Below are positions 34,396-45,458 of a DNA stretch of 64,000 bases, piece after piece (position 1 is the stretch's first letter; each line of letters opens with the position of its first letter). Origin of the DNA: Streptomyces sp. WZ.A104 (GTDB taxonomy: Bacteria > Actinomycetota > Actinomycetes > Streptomycetales > Streptomycetaceae); contig NZ_NWVL01000008.1 of NCBI RefSeq assembly GCF_002382885.1, positions 1 to 64,000 on the forward strand, in the 5' to 3' direction. Under the pieces are notes generated by a model that was not told the DNA's origin, searched no databases, and saw only the letters and a program-made list of their open reading frames with translations. The position numbers and the translations under genes are program-made.

Positions 34396-36902
34396 CAGTC
34401 ACCACGAGTGCGCCCTCCGGGGGCGGCGAGGCGGCCGTACCGCCCGAGGATCTGGTCACGCTGACCATCGACGGCATCGAGATCAGCGTCCCCAAGGGGA
34501 CCCTGGTCATCCGGGCCGCGGAACTCCTCGGCATCGAGATCCCGCGGTTCTGCGACCACCCGCTCCTCGACCCGGCAGGCGCCTGCCGCCAGTGCATCGT
34601 CGAGGTCGAGGGCCAGCGCAAGCCGATGGCCTCCTGCACCATCACCTGCACCGACGGCATGGTCGTCAAATCGCAGATCACCTCTCCTGTCGCCGAGAAG
34701 GCGCAGAAGGGCGTGATGGAGCTGCTGCTGATCAACCATCCGCTGGACTGCCCGGTCTGCGACAAGGGCGGCGAGTGCCCGCTGCAGAACCAGGCGATGT
34801 CGCACGGCGGAGCCGACTCCCGCTTCGAGGGCAAGAAGCGGACCTTCGAGAAGCCCGTCCCGATCTCCACCCAGGTGCTGCTGGACCGCGAGCGGTGCGT
34901 GCTCTGCGCGCGTTGCACCCGGTTCTCCAACCAGGTCGCGGGCGACCCGATGATCGAGCTGATCGAGCGCGGCGCACTCCAGCAGGTCGGCACCGGGGAG
35001 GGCGACCCCTTCGAGTCGTACTTCTCCGGCAACACCATCCAGATCTGCCCGGTCGGCGCGCTGACCTCGGCGGCGTACCGATTCCGCTCCCGCCCCTTCG
35101 ACCTGGTCTCCACCCCCTCGGTGTGCGAGCAGTGCTCCGGCGGCTGCTCCACGCGGACCGACCACCGGCGCGGCAAGGTCATGCGGCGTCTCGCGGCCAA
35201 CGAGCCCGAGGTCAACGAGGAGTGGATCTGCGACAAGGGGAGGTTCGGGTTCCGTTACGCCCAGCAGCGTGACCGGCTCACCACCCCGCTGGTCCGCAAC
35301 GCCGAAGGCGTCCTGGAACCGGCGAGCTGGCCCGAGGCGCTGGAGGCCGCGGCCACCGGTCTGCTCGCCGCCCGCGGCCGTACCGGCGTACTGACCGGCG
35401 GCAGGCTGACCGTGGAGGACTCCTACGCGTACAGCAAGTTCGCCCGGGTCGCCCTCGACACCAACGACATCGACTTCCGCTCCCGGGTCCACAGCAGCGA
35501 GGAGGCCGACTTCCTGGCCGCCCGGGTCGCCGGACGCGGCCGGGACCTGGACGGCGAGGGGGTCACGTACACCGCGCTGGAGAAGGCCCCCGCGGTCCTG
35601 CTCGCCGGGTTCGAGTCCGAGGAGGAGGCCCCCGGCGTCTTCCTGCGGCTGCGCAAGGCCCACCGCAAGAGCGGCCAGCAGACCTTCGCGCTCGCCTCGC
35701 ACGCCACGCGAGGCCTGGTGAAGGCGGGCGGCACGCTGCTGCCCGCCGCCCCCGGCACCGAGACCGAGTGGCTGGACGCGCTCGCGGGCGGCGTCGGCCT
35801 GGAGGGCGAAGGGGCCGCGGCCGCCGAGGCGTTGCGCGCGGAGAACTCCCTGATCATCGTCGGCGAGCGGCTCGCCGGGGTACCCGGCGCACTGTCCGCC
35901 GCCGTGCGCATCGCAACGGCCACCGGCGCACGCCTGGTGTGGATTCCGCGCCGGGCGGGCGACCGGGGCGCGGTCGAGGCGGGCGCACTCCCCTCGCTGC
36001 TGCCCGGCGGCCGCCCGGCCACCGACCCGCGGGCCCGGGACGAGGTGGCATCCCTGTGGCGCGTCGCCGAACTGCCCTCCCGCTACGGGCGCGACACCGG
36101 CCAGATCGTCGAGGCCGCGGCCACCGGCGAACTGGGCGCGCTCCTCGTCGCCGGGGTCGGCGTCGAGGACCTGCCCGACCCGGCCCGCGCGATCGAGGCA
36201 CTGGACGGGGTCGGCTTCCTGGTCTCCCTGGAGCTGCGGCCGAGCGCGGTCACCGACCGGGCCGACGTGGTCTTCCCGGTCGCCGCCGTCGCGGAGAAGT
36301 CCGGCACCTTCCTCAACTGGGAGGGCCGGGTCCGGATGTTCCAGGCCGCACTGAAGCCCGAGCAGATGTCCCGGACGCTCTCGCCGACCGACTCGCGCGT
36401 GCTGCACATGCTGGCCGACGCCATGGACGTGCACTTCGCGCTGCCGGACCTGGCCGCCGCCCGCCGCGAGCTCGACCGGCTCGGCGGCTGGGAGGGCGGC
36501 CACGCGGACGACCCGCACGAGTCGACGCAGCCGCTGCCCCGGCCCGGCGACGGCGAGGCGGTCCTCGCGGGCCACCGGATGCTGCTCGACCTCGGCCGGC
36601 TCCAGGAGGGCGACACCGCGCTCGCCGGGACCCGGCACGCGGCCGTCGCCCGCCTCTCGGCCACCACCGCGGCCGAGACCGGCGTCAAGGACGGCGACCT
36701 GCTCGCCGTCACCGGACCCACCGGCACCGTCGAACTGCCCCTGGCCGTCACCGACATGCCGGACCGGGTGGTCTGGGTGCCGCTGAACTCGGTGGGAGGC
36801 GGCATCCCCGCCGACACCGGTGCGAACCCCGGCGGCCTGGTGCGGATCGGCCCCGCCGCCGCACCGGGTGCTCCCGTCGAACCATCGGAGGTACGAGCGT
36901 GA
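34392..36902 (+). CDS. nuoG: NADH-quinone oxidoreductase subunit G
   Basis: 836 residues, ATGA overlap with nuoF. N-terminal [2Fe-2S] ligands ([16 protein letters not shown]), a His/Cys cluster site ([18 protein letters not shown]), CVLCARC for a [4Fe-4S] cluster, and [12 protein letters not shown] for the additional N7-type cluster, followed by a molybdopterin-oxidoreductase-like domain that has lost its cofactor role. The C-terminal third is Ala/Gly-rich and variable. Confidence 0.96.
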   Translation: MTVTTSAPSGGGEAAVPPEDLVTLTIDGIEISVPKGTLVIRAAELLGIEIPRFCDHPLLDPAGACRQCIVEVEGQRKPMASCTITCTDGMVVKSQITSPVAEKAQKGVMELLLINHPLDCPVCDKGGECPLQNQAMSHGGADSRFEGKKRTFEKPVPISTQVLLDRERCVLCARCTRFSNQVAGDPMIELIERGALQQVGTGEGDPFESYFSGNTIQICPVGALTSAAYRFRSRPFDLVSTPSVCEQCSGGCSTRTDHRRGKVMRRLAANEPEVNEEWICDKGRFGFRYAQQRDRLTTPLVRNAEGVLEPASWPEALEAAATGLLAARGRTGVLTGGRLTVEDSYAYSKFARVALDTNDIDFRSRVHSSEEADFLAARVAGRGRDLDGEGVTYTALEKAPAVLLAGFESEEEAPGVFLRLRKAHRKSGQQTFALASHATRGLVKAGGTLLPAAPGTETEWLDALAGGVGLEGEGAAAAEALRAENSLIIVGERLAGVPGALSAAVRIATATGARLVWIPRRAGDRGAVEAGALPSLLPGGRPATDPRARDEVASLWRVAELPSRYGRDTGQIVEAAATGELGALLVAGVGVEDLPDPARAIEALDGVGFLVSLELRPSAVTDRADVVFPVAAVAEKSGTFLNWEGRVRMFQAALKPEQMSRTLSPTDSRVLHMLADAMDVHFALPDLAAARRELDRLGGWEGGHADDPHESTQPLPRPGDGEAVLAGHRMLLDLGRLQEGDTALAGTRHAAVARLSATTAAETGVKDGDLLAVTGPTGTVELPLAVTDMPDRVVWVPLNSVGGGIPADTGANPGGLVRIGPAAAPGAPVEPSEVRA

Positions 36903-38302
36903 CTGGCCTCACCGCACTCACGACGGCGCCCGAGCGTGCCGTCCTCGCCGCCGAGGATCTCTCGATGTTCGGCACCGACCCCTGGTGGCTGGTGCTCCTC
37001 AAGGCGGTCTTCTGCTTCGCGTTCCTGATGCTGGTCGTGCTCTTCTCGATCGTGTGGGAGCGCAAGGTCGTGGCCTGGATGCAGCTGCGCATCGGCCCGA
37101 ACCGGCACGGCCCCTGGGGGCTGCTCCAGTCCCTCGCCGACGGCGTCAAGCTGATGCTGAAGGAGGACGTGGTCGTCAAGGGCGCGGACAAGGCGGTCTA
37201 CGTCCTCGCGCCGATCCTCGCGGCGATCCCCGCCTTCATGGCGATCGCGGTGATCCCCTTCGGCCCGGCGGGCAACGAGGTCTCGATCTTCGGCACGCGC
37301 ACCACGATGCAGCTGACCGACCTGCCGATCGCCGCCCTGTACATCCTCGCGGTCGGCGCGGTCGGCGTGTACGGATTCGTCCTCGGCGGCTGGTCGTCGG
37401 GCTCGACGTACCCGCTGCTCGGCGGGATCCGCAGCTGTGCCCAGATGATCAGCTACGAGATCGCGATGGGCGCCGCCTTCGCCTCGGTCTTCCTCTACTC
37501 CGGGTCGATGTCGACCTCGACGATCGTGGAGGCGCAGGCGGACCGCTGGTACATCATCCTGCTCCCGGTCTCCTTCCTCATCTACATGGTGACCATGGTC
37601 GGTGAGGCCAGTCGGGCGCCGTTCGACATGCCGGAGTCCGAGGGCGACCTCGTCGGCGGCTTCAACACCGAGTACAGCTCCATCAAGTTCGCGATGTTCA
37701 TGCTCGCCGAGTACATCCACATGGTGACCGTGTCGATGATCGCGGTGACGCTGTTCCTCGGCGGCTGGCGGGCCCCGTACCCCGTGTCCGCGTTCTGGGA
37801 GGGGGCGAACCAGGGCTGGTGGCCGATGCTCTGGTTCTTCCTCAAGCTCCAGGCGCTGATCTTCTTCTTCATCTGGCTGCGCGGCACCCTGCCACGGGTC
37901 CGCTACGACCAGCTGATGAAGCTCGGCTGGAAGGTCCTCATCCCGGTCTCGGTGGTCTGGCTGATGCTCGTGGCCACCGTCCGCGCGCTGCGCAACGAGG
38001 GCTATGACTTCTCCCGGATCGTCTTGTATGTCGCCGCGGCCGTGATCGCGATCCTGCTGATCTCCTTCGTCGTCGACATGTTCCGCGACCGCAGGTCCAG
38101 GGCCGAGGCGAAGGCGCCCGGTCCGGAGCCCGCATTCGACCCGATGGCGGGCGGGTATCCGGTGCCACCGCTGCCCGGGCAGACCCTGCCACCGGTGCCC
38201 AGGCGCAGGCCACGGCGGGAGCGGGAGCTCGTTGTCAGTGGTGGGCCCGATACTCAGAGTGACGGAAACGTGAGTGACGGAAAGGAGGCCGGCGGTGTCT
38301 GA
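36899..38302 (+). CDS. nuoH: NADH-quinone oxidoreductase subunit H
   Basis: 467 residues from GTG 36899. Eight or nine membrane helices with the quinone-site loop [19 protein letters not shown] and [17 protein letters not shown]. The last 80 residues form a hydrophilic Pro/Arg-rich tail ([22 protein letters not shown]) absent from most homologues. Its 3' end overlaps nuoI by 8 nt. Confidence 0.96.
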   Translation: MTGLTALTTAPERAVLAAEDLSMFGTDPWWLVLLKAVFCFAFLMLVVLFSIVWERKVVAWMQLRIGPNRHGPWGLLQSLADGVKLMLKEDVVVKGADKAVYVLAPILAAIPAFMAIAVIPFGPAGNEVSIFGTRTTMQLTDLPIAALYILAVGAVGVYGFVLGGWSSGSTYPLLGGIRSCAQMISYEIAMGAAFASVFLYSGSMSTSTIVEAQADRWYIILLPVSFLIYMVTMVGEASRAPFDMPESEGDLVGGFNTEYSSIKFAMFMLAEYIHMVTVSMIAVTLFLGGWRAPYPVSAFWEGANQGWWPMLWFFLKLQALIFFFIWLRGTLPRVRYDQLMKLGWKVLIPVSVVWLMLVATVRALRNEGYDFSRIVLYVAAAVIAILLISFVVDMFRDRRSRAEAKAPGPEPAFDPMAGGYPVPPLPGQTLPPVPRRRPRRERELVVSGGPDTQSDGNVSDGKEAGGV

Positions 38303-38987
38303 GAAACCAGAGCTCACGGGCTCATCGGGATCCGCTGGGTCCTCGGGCGAACAGGGAGCGGGGGAGAAGTTCCAGAACCCCGTGGCCGGCTTCGGCGTGA
38401 CCTTCAAGGCCATGTTCAAGAAGCGGCTGACCGAGCAGTATCCGGAGACGCCGAAGGTCACGGCGCCCCGCTTCCACGGCCGCCACCAGCTCAACCGCCA
38501 CCCGGACGGCCTGGAGAAGTGCGTCGGCTGCGAGCTGTGCGCCTGGGCGTGTCCGGCGGACGCCATCTACGTGGAGGGCGCGGACAACACCGAGGAGGAG
38601 CGCTACTCCCCGGGAGAGCGCTACGGCCGCGTCTACCAGATCAACTACGCGCGCTGCATCCTCTGCGGACTCTGCATCGAGGCCTGCCCCACGCGGGCGC
38701 TGACGATGACGAACGAGTTCGAGCTCGCCAACACCACCCGCGAAAGCCTCATCTACACCAAGGACGAGCTGCTCGCGGGCCTGGACGAAGGCATGGTCGA
38801 CAGTCCGCACGCGATCTTCCCCGGCATGGACGAACAGGACTACTACCGGGGACTGGTCACCGAGGCCGCGCCCGGCACGGTCCGGCAGACAGCCGTGTCC
38901 AAGGGCGAGAACGACAAGCCGGACGAGGACCCGATCGAGTCGACCCGGGCCGCCGACGCCCGGCAGGACAAGGAGGTGGACGCGTGA
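38295..38987 (+). CDS. nuoI: NADH-quinone oxidoreductase subunit I
   Basis: 230 residues from GTG 38295, chosen because AAAGGAGG lies 6 nt upstream. Two 8Fe ferredoxin motifs, [12 protein letters not shown] and [12 protein letters not shown], bind clusters N6a and N6b. N- and C-terminal tails are low-complexity. Bridges NuoG and NuoB electron transfer. Confidence 0.96.
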   Translation: MSEKPELTGSSGSAGSSGEQGAGEKFQNPVAGFGVTFKAMFKKRLTEQYPETPKVTAPRFHGRHQLNRHPDGLEKCVGCELCAWACPADAIYVEGADNTEEERYSPGERYGRVYQINYARCILCGLCIEACPTRALTMTNEFELANTTRESLIYTKDELLAGLDEGMVDSPHAIFPGMDEQDYYRGLVTEAAPGTVRQTAVSKGENDKPDEDPIESTRAADARQDKEVDA

Positions 38988-39850
38988 ACGCGCTGGCCGC
39001 AGCCGCCACCACCTCCACCGGCGAGGCCGTCCAGTTCTGGATCCTGGGCACTGTCGCCGTGATCGGCGCGCTCGCCACGGTCCTGATGAAGAAGGCCGTG
39101 CACAGTGCCCTGTCGCTCGCCGGGACGATGGTCATCCTGGCCGTGTTCTACCTCGCCAACGGGGCGTATTTCCTCGGCATCGTCCAGGTCGTCGTCTACA
39201 CCGGCGCGATCATGATGCTGTTCCTCTTCGTCGTCATGCTCGTCGGTGTCACCGCGGCGGACTCCCTGAAGGAGACCCTCAAGGGCCAGCGCTGGCTGGC
39301 GCTGGGCTGCGCCCTCGGCTTCGCCATCCTGCTGATCGCGGGCATCGGCAACGCGTCGCTGAGCACGTTCAACGGGCTCGGCGACGCGAACGCCCGGTAC
39401 GGCGGCAACGTCGAGGGGCTCGCCAATCTCATCTTCACCGAGTACGTCTTCGCCTTCGAGATCACCGGCGCCCTGCTGATCACCGCGTCCGTCGGAGCGA
39501 TGTTGCTCACGCACCGCGAGCGCACCGAACGGGCCAAGACCCAGCGGGAGATGTCCGAGGAGCGCGTACGCGGCAAGCACCTGCCGCCGCTGCCCGCCCC
39601 CGGTGTCTACGCCCGGCACAACGCGGTGGACATCGCCGGTCTGCTCCCCGACGGCACGCCGTCCGAGCTCACCGTCATGCAGACCCTGCGCCGACGCGGC
39701 CAGATCCGTGACGTCTCGCAGGAGTCCCTCGCCGATCTCAAGGCTCTGGAGCAGCGCTCCGGGGAGCGGCTCGGACGTGACGAAGCGGACGCCACGGCGC
39801 GCGGGGCCGATCCCGCTTCCGCGGCGGAGAATTCGGAGGCCGCCAAGTGA
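38984..39850 (+). CDS. nuoJ: NADH-quinone oxidoreductase subunit J
   Basis: 288 residues, GTGA overlap with nuoI. Five membrane helices in the first 180 residues, including the conserved [27 protein letters not shown]-terminal soluble tail of about 105 residues (from [11 protein letters not shown]) is longer than in proteobacteria. Confidence 0.95.
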   Translation: MNALAAAATTSTGEAVQFWILGTVAVIGALATVLMKKAVHSALSLAGTMVILAVFYLANGAYFLGIVQVVVYTGAIMMLFLFVVMLVGVTAADSLKETLKGQRWLALGCALGFAILLIAGIGNASLSTFNGLGDANARYGGNVEGLANLIFTEYVFAFEITGALLITASVGAMLLTHRERTERAKTQREMSEERVRGKHLPPLPAPGVYARHNAVDIAGLLPDGTPSELTVMQTLRRRGQIRDVSQESLADLKALEQRSGERLGRDEADATARGADPASAAENSEAAK

Positions 39851-40146
39851 ACCCGGTCAACTACCTCTACCTCGCGGCCCTGCTGTTCGCGATCGGCGCC
39901 TCCGGGGTGCTGATCAGGCGGAACGCGATCGTGGTGTTCATGTGCGTCGAGCTGATGCTCAACGCGTGCAACCTGACGCTCGTCGCGTTCTCCCGGATGC
40001 ACGGCAACCTCGACGGGCAGATCGTCGCCTTCTTCACGATGGTCGTCGCCGCCGCGGAAGTCGTCGTCGGGCTCGCGATCATCGTGTCGTTGTTCCGCTC
40101 CCGCCACTCGGCCTCGGTCGACGACGCCAGCCTGATGAAGCTGTAA
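39847..40146 (+). CDS. nuoK: NADH-quinone oxidoreductase subunit K
   Basis: 99 residues, three membrane helices, with the proton-path Glu in [13 protein letters not shown] and a second in [15 protein letters not shown] overlap with nuoJ. Confidence 0.96.
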   Translation: MNPVNYLYLAALLFAIGASGVLIRRNAIVVFMCVELMLNACNLTLVAFSRMHGNLDGQIVAFFTMVVAAAEVVVGLAIIVSLFRSRHSASVDDASLMKL

Positions 40147-40159
40147 GGGGTCCGGAAAC

Positions 40160-42055
40160 GTGGAGAACCTGATCGCGCTGCTCGTCGCGGCGCCCCTGCT
40201 CGGAGCGGCGGTCCTGCTCTGTGGCGGACGCCGACTGGACCGCACCGGCCACTGGCTCGGTACGGTGCTCGCCGCCGCCTCGTTCGTCATCGGCCTCGTG
40301 CTGTTCACCGACATGCTGGGGAAGGGCGCCGAGGACCGGGCCCTGCACCAGCACCTGTTCAGCTGGATTCCGGTGGAAGGCTTCCAGGCCGACATCGCCT
40401 TCCAGCTCGACCAGCTGTCGATGACGTTCGTCCTGCTCATCACCGGTGTGGGCACGCTTATCCACATCTACTCCATCGGCTACATGGAGCACGACGAGCG
40501 CAGGCGCCGCTTCTTCGGCTATCTCAACCTGTTCCTCGCGGCGATGCTGATCCTGGTCATCGCCGACAACTACCTGCTGCTGTACGTCGGGTGGGAGGGC
40601 GTCGGTCTGGCGTCGTTCCTGCTCATCGGCTTCTGGCAGCACAAGCCCACCGCGGCCACCGCCGCGAAGAAGGCCTTCCTGGTCAACCGGGTCGGCGACA
40701 TGGGCCTGTCGATCGCCATCATGCTGATGTTCACCACCTTCGGCACCTTCGCCTTCGGGCCGGTGCTGGAGTCGGCCGGCGAGACGAGTCAGGGCAAGCT
40801 GACCGCCATCGGCCTGATGCTGCTGCTGGCCGCCTGCGGCAAGTCGGCCCAGGTGCCGTTGCAGTCCTGGCTGGGTGACGCGATGGAGGGCCCGACCCCG
40901 GTCTCGGCCCTCATCCACGCCGCGACCATGGTTACGGCCGGTGTCTATCTGATCGTCCGCTCCGGCGCGATCTTCAACGCCGCCCCGGACGCCCAGCTGG
41001 TCGTGGTCATCGTCGGCGCGGTCACGCTGATCTTCGGTGCGATCGTCGGTTGCGCGAAGGACGACATCAAGAAGGCCCTGGCGGGGTCCACGATGTCGCA
41101 GATCGGGTACATGATCCTGGCCGCGGGCCTCGGCCCCATCGGCTACATCTTCGCGATCATGCACCTGGTGACGCACGGCTTCTTCAAGGCCGGGCTGTTC
41201 CTCGGCGCGGGTTCCGTCATGCACGGCATGAACGACGAGGTCGACATGCGCAAGTACGGCGGCCTGCGGAAGTACATGCCGGTCACCTTCGTCACCTTCG
41301 GCCTCGGCTATCTCGCCATCATCGGCTTCCCGGGCCTGTCCGGCTTCTTCTCCAAGGACAAGATCATCGAGGCGGCCTTCGCCAAGGGCGGTACCGAGGG
41401 CTGGATCCTCGGCTCGGTGGCTCTCCTGGGCGCCGCGATCACCGCGTTCTACATGACGCGCGTGATGCTGATGACGTTCTTCGGCGAGAAGCGCTGGCAG
41501 CCCGACGCGGAGGGCCGCGAGCCGCATCCGCACGAGTCCCCGAAGTCGATGACGATCCCGATGATCGTGCTGGCCTTCGGCTCGGTGTTCGCCGGCGGGT
41601 TCTTCGCCGTCGGTGACCGGTTCGTCAACTGGCTGGAGCCGGTGACCGGTTACGACCACGGGCACTCCCCGCTCAGCGCGGCCACGGTCACCGGAGCCAC
41701 CGTGGTGGCCCTCGTCGTCGGTGTCGCCATCGCCTGGACGATGTACGGGCGCAAGCCGGTCCCGGTGGTCGCTCCGCGCGGCTCGGTCCTCACCCGGGCC
41801 GCCCGGCGCGATCTGCTCCAGGACGACTTCAACCACGTGGTCCTGGTCCGCGGCGGCGAGCACCTCACCCGCTCGCTGGTCTACGTGGACCACTCCCTGG
41901 TCGACGGCGTCGTCAACGGCACGGCCGCATCGGTCGGCGGGCTCTCCGGACGGCTGCGCAAGCTCCAGAACGGCTACGCCCGCACCTACGCGGTCTCGAT
42001 GTTCGGCGGTGCGGCGGTCGTCATCGCCGCGACCCTGCTGATGAGGGCGGTCTGA
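40160..42055 (+). CDS. nuoL: NADH-quinone oxidoreductase subunit L
   Basis: 631 residues from GTG 40160. An antiporter-like proton channel with about 15 helices; key segments [38 protein letters not shown] and the [19 protein letters not shown] loop. The C-terminal lateral helix region follows [13 protein letters not shown]. Confidence 0.97.
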   Translation: MENLIALLVAAPLLGAAVLLCGGRRLDRTGHWLGTVLAAASFVIGLVLFTDMLGKGAEDRALHQHLFSWIPVEGFQADIAFQLDQLSMTFVLLITGVGTLIHIYSIGYMEHDERRRRFFGYLNLFLAAMLILVIADNYLLLYVGWEGVGLASFLLIGFWQHKPTAATAAKKAFLVNRVGDMGLSIAIMLMFTTFGTFAFGPVLESAGETSQGKLTAIGLMLLLAACGKSAQVPLQSWLGDAMEGPTPVSALIHAATMVTAGVYLIVRSGAIFNAAPDAQLVVVIVGAVTLIFGAIVGCAKDDIKKALAGSTMSQIGYMILAAGLGPIGYIFAIMHLVTHGFFKAGLFLGAGSVMHGMNDEVDMRKYGGLRKYMPVTFVTFGLGYLAIIGFPGLSGFFSKDKIIEAAFAKGGTEGWILGSVALLGAAITAFYMTRVMLMTFFGEKRWQPDAEGREPHPHESPKSMTIPMIVLAFGSVFAGGFFAVGDRFVNWLEPVTGYDHGHSPLSAATVTGATVVALVVGVAIAWTMYGRKPVPVVAPRGSVLTRAARRDLLQDDFNHVVLVRGGEHLTRSLVYVDHSLVDGVVNGTAASVGGLSGRLRKLQNGYARTYAVSMFGGAAVVIAATLLMRAV

Positions 42056-42059
42056 TCAC

Positions 42060-43631
42060 ATGTCCTTTCCCCTCCTGACCGCGACGGCGGCGCTCCCGGC
42101 GATCGGCGCGATCGCCACCGCCGCCGTCCCCGCCGCGCGGCGCACCGTGGCCAAATGGCTCGCGCTGCTCTTCTCGCTCGGCACGCTCGTCCTGGCGGGC
42201 ATCGTCTTCGCCCGCTTCGAACCGGGCGGCGACCGCTACCAACTGACCGAATCCCGGGCCTGGATCGCCGACTTCGGCGTCCGCTACGAACTGGGCGTCG
42301 ACGGCATCGGGGTGGCCCTCCTCGGTCTCACCGCACTGCTGATCCCGTTCGTCATCGCCGCGGGCTGGCACGACGCCGACCCCCTGGAGACGAAGTCCTC
42401 GCGCTGGCGTCCGACGCAGGGCTTCTTCGCCCTGATCCTCATGGTCGAGGCCATGGTGATCCTGTCGTTCCTCGCCACCGACGTCTTCCTCTTCTACATC
42501 CTGTTCGAAGCCATGCTCATCCCGATGTACTTCCTCATCGGCGGCTTCGGCGACCGGGCCCACGCGGGCACCGACGAGAACGCCGCGGCGCAGCGCTCGT
42601 ACGCGGCGGTGAAGTTCCTCCTCTACAACCTGGCCGGCGGCCTGATCATGCTGGCCGCGGTCATCGGCCTGTATGTGGTCGCGGGCAGCTTCTCGCTCTC
42701 CGAGATCGCCGAGGCCCGCGCCAACGGCTCCCTGGAGATGGCGACCAGCACCGAGCGGTGGCTGTTCCTCGGGTTCTTCTTCGCGTTCGCGGTGAAGGCC
42801 CCGCTGTGGCCGCTGCACACCTGGCTGCCCAACGCGATGGGCGAGGCCACCGCCCCGGTCGCCGTGCTGATCACCGCGATCGTCGACAAGGTCGGCACCT
42901 TCGCGATGCTCCGCTTCTGCCTCGGGCTCTTCCCGGAGGCCAGCAAGTGGGCGACGCCGGTGATCATCGCCCTGGCGCTGGTCTCCATCGTGTACGGAGC
43001 GCTGCTCGCGGTCGGTCAGCGCGACATCAAGCGGCTCATCGCCTACGCCTCGATCTCGCACTTCGGCTTCATCATCATGGGCATCTTCGCGATGACCAGC
43101 CAGGGCCAGTCGGGCGCCACCCTCTACATGGTCAACCACGGGATCTCGACGGCCGCCCTGCTGCTGGTCGCCGGATTCCTCATCACCCGGCGCGGATCGC
43201 GGCTCATCGCGGACTACGGCGGAGTGCAGAAGGTCGCCCCCGTGCTGGCCGGGACGTTCCTCATCGGTGGGCTCGCCACCCTGTCACTGCCCGGACTCGC
43301 CCCGTTCGTCAGTGAGTTCCTGGTCCTGGTCGGCACGTTCAGCGTGTATCCGGTGGCCGGCATCATCGCCACCTCCGGCATCGTGCTCGCCGCGCTCTAC
43401 GTCCTGGTCCTCTACCAGCGCACGATGACCGGGCCGGTGAAGGAATCGGTCCGGGGCATGCCGGACCTCAAGGCCCGGGAGCTGGTGGTGGCGGTTCCGC
43501 TGATCGCCGTGCTGATCTTCCTGGGCGTCTTCCCGAAGCCGCTCACCGAGGTCGTCAACCCGGCGGTGGAGCACACCATGTCCGACGTACAGAAGAAGGA
43601 CCCCCAGCCCGAGGTGGAGGCCGCCAAGTGA
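42060..43631 (+). CDS. nuoM: NADH-quinone oxidoreductase subunit M
   Basis: 523 residues, ATG 4 nt after the nuoL stop. Antiporter-like subunit with Glu in LFYILFEAMLIPMYFLIGGFG and Lys in KAPLWPLHTWLPNAMGEA. The His-rich loop seen in other NuoM proteins is replaced by the ISHFGFIIMG helix. nuoN overlaps its stop by GTGA. Confidence 0.97.
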   Translation: MSFPLLTATAALPAIGAIATAAVPAARRTVAKWLALLFSLGTLVLAGIVFARFEPGGDRYQLTESRAWIADFGVRYELGVDGIGVALLGLTALLIPFVIAAGWHDADPLETKSSRWRPTQGFFALILMVEAMVILSFLATDVFLFYILFEAMLIPMYFLIGGFGDRAHAGTDENAAAQRSYAAVKFLLYNLAGGLIMLAAVIGLYVVAGSFSLSEIAEARANGSLEMATSTERWLFLGFFFAFAVKAPLWPLHTWLPNAMGEATAPVAVLITAIVDKVGTFAMLRFCLGLFPEASKWATPVIIALALVSIVYGALLAVGQRDIKRLIAYASISHFGFIIMGIFAMTSQGQSGATLYMVNHGISTAALLLVAGFLITRRGSRLIADYGGVQKVAPVLAGTFLIGGLATLSLPGLAPFVSEFLVLVGTFSVYPVAGIIATSGIVLAALYVLVLYQRTMTGPVKESVRGMPDLKARELVVAVPLIAVLIFLGVFPKPLTEVVNPAVEHTMSDVQKKDPQPEVEAAK

Positions 43632-45292
43632 GCGCAACAGCTGTCCACAGTCTGTGGACGACGGCGAGCGGGGTGACCTCGGCGGCGCCCGGCGACTCGT
43701 TCACGGCGCCGAAGATCGAGTACACCCAGCTGATGCCCGTCCTGATCATCGTGGGCGTCGCCGTCGTGGGCATCCTGGTGGAGGCCTTCGTGCCGCGCCG
43801 GGCCCGCTACCACACCCAGCTCTTCCTGACGGTGACGGCGATCGCCGCCTCGTTCGCCGCGATCGTCGGCCTCGCGGCCGGGGGGTACGGCACCACGAAG
43901 GCCCAGATCTCGGCCATGGGCGCCATCGCGATCGACGGACCCACCCTGTTCCTCCAGGGCACCATTCTCCTGGTCGCCATGGTGGCGGTCTTCACCTTCG
44001 CCGAACGACGGCTCGACCCCACCACCCACGGCAACCGGGTGGACTCCTTCGCCGCCCAGCCCGGAGCCGTGCCGGGCAGCGACAGCGAGAAGGCCGCCGT
44101 ACGGGCCGGGTTCGCCGCCACCGAGGTCTTCCCGCTCCTCCTCTTCTCGGTGGCGGGTCTGCTGGTCTTCCCGGCCGCCAACGACCTGCTGACGCTGTTC
44201 ATCGCGCTCGAAGTCTTCTCGCTCCCGCTCTACCTCCTGTGCGCCGTCGCCCGCCGCAAGCGGCTGATGTCGCAGGAGGCGGCCGTGAAGTACTTCCTGC
44301 TCGGCGCGTTCTCCTCGGCGTTCCTGCTGTTCGGGATCGCCCTCCTCTACGGCTACGCGGGCTCCCTCTCGTACGCCACCATCGCCAACGTCGTCGACGG
44401 CTCGGTCCTGGAGATCGACCCGGCCCTCGCCGACACCATGGGCAACGACGCGCTGCTGCTCATCGGCGGCGCGATGATCCTGACCGGCCTGCTCTTCAAG
44501 GTCGGCGCGGTCCCGTTCCACATGTGGACCCCGGACGTCTACCAGGGCGCCCCGACCCCGGTCACCGGGTTCATGGCCGCCGCCACGAAGGTCGCCGCGT
44601 TCGGCGCCCTGCTGCGCCTGCTGTACGTGGCGCTGCCGGGCCTCACCTGGGACCTGCGTCCCGTCCTGTGGGCGGTGGCGATCGTCACGATGCTGGGCGG
44701 CGCGATCGTCGCGATCACCCAGACCGACATCAAGCGGCTGCTGGCCTACTCCTCGATCGCGCACGCGGGATTCATCCTCGCGGGTGTCATCGCGGCCAGC
44801 CCGGAGGGCATCTCCTCGGTCCTCTTCTACCTCGCGGCCTACTCCTTCGTGACGGTGGGCGCGTTCGCCGTGGTCACGCTGGTCCGGGACGCGGGCGGAG
44901 AGGCCACGCACCTGTCGAAGTGGGCCGGGCTCGGCCGCCGCTCGCCGCTGGTCGCGGCGGTCTTCGCGGTGTTCCTCCTGGCCTTCGCCGGGATTCCGCT
45001 GACCTCCGGGTTCTCGGGGAAGTTCGCGGTGTTCAAGGCGGCCGCCGAGGGTGGCGCGGGCGGACTGGTCGTCGTCGGTGTGCTGTCGTCGGCGGTCGCG
45101 GCGTTCTTCTACATCCGCGTGATCGTCCTGATGTTCTTCAGCGAGCCGAAGGCGGACGGCCCCACGGTCGCCGTCCCGTCGCCGCTGACCATGACGACGA
45201 TCGCGGTCGGTGTCGCCGTCACCCTGGTGCTGGGCCTGGCCCCGCAGTACTTCCTGGACCTGGCGAGCCAGGCGGGGGTCTTCGTGCGGTAG
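43628..45292 (+). CDS. nuoN: NADH-quinone oxidoreductase subunit N
   Basis: 554 residues, GTG start overlapping nuoM. Third antiporter-like channel; KVGAVPFHMWTPDVYQGAPTPVTGF and QTDIKRLLAYSSIAHAGF are diagnostic. Last gene of the operon; a very strong hairpin begins 29 nt after its stop. Confidence 0.97.
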   Translation: MSATAVHSLWTTASGVTSAAPGDSFTAPKIEYTQLMPVLIIVGVAVVGILVEAFVPRRARYHTQLFLTVTAIAASFAAIVGLAAGGYGTTKAQISAMGAIAIDGPTLFLQGTILLVAMVAVFTFAERRLDPTTHGNRVDSFAAQPGAVPGSDSEKAAVRAGFAATEVFPLLLFSVAGLLVFPAANDLLTLFIALEVFSLPLYLLCAVARRKRLMSQEAAVKYFLLGAFSSAFLLFGIALLYGYAGSLSYATIANVVDGSVLEIDPALADTMGNDALLLIGGAMILTGLLFKVGAVPFHMWTPDVYQGAPTPVTGFMAAATKVAAFGALLRLLYVALPGLTWDLRPVLWAVAIVTMLGGAIVAITQTDIKRLLAYSSIAHAGFILAGVIAASPEGISSVLFYLAAYSFVTVGAFAVVTLVRDAGGEATHLSKWAGLGRRSPLVAAVFAVFLLAFAGIPLTSGFSGKFAVFKAAAEGGAGGLVVVGVLSSAVAAFFYIRVIVLMFFSEPKADGPTVAVPSPLTMTTIAVGVAVTLVLGLAPQYFLDLASQAGVFVR

Positions 45293-45320
45293 CCCGCGCA
45301 CGGCATGCGCAGCAGGTACG

Positions 45321-45369
45321 ACGACAACGCCGGACGGTCCGTTTTCCACAGACCGTCCGGCGTTGTCGT
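45321..45369 (+). terminator. nuo operon terminator
   Basis: A 19-bp perfect stem (45321-45339 with 45351-45369) and an 11-nt loop CGTTTTCCACA. It is the longest perfect hairpin in the window and closes the 16-kb nuo transcript before recQ. Confidence 0.85.
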
Positions 45370-45458
45370 AGGAGCCGCCTATCGTGGACGGGGACGAGAG
45401 CAGGACGGGCGGGGCCGGATGTGCGGCTCCCCGGGGGGACAGAGCATTGGGCGTGAGC

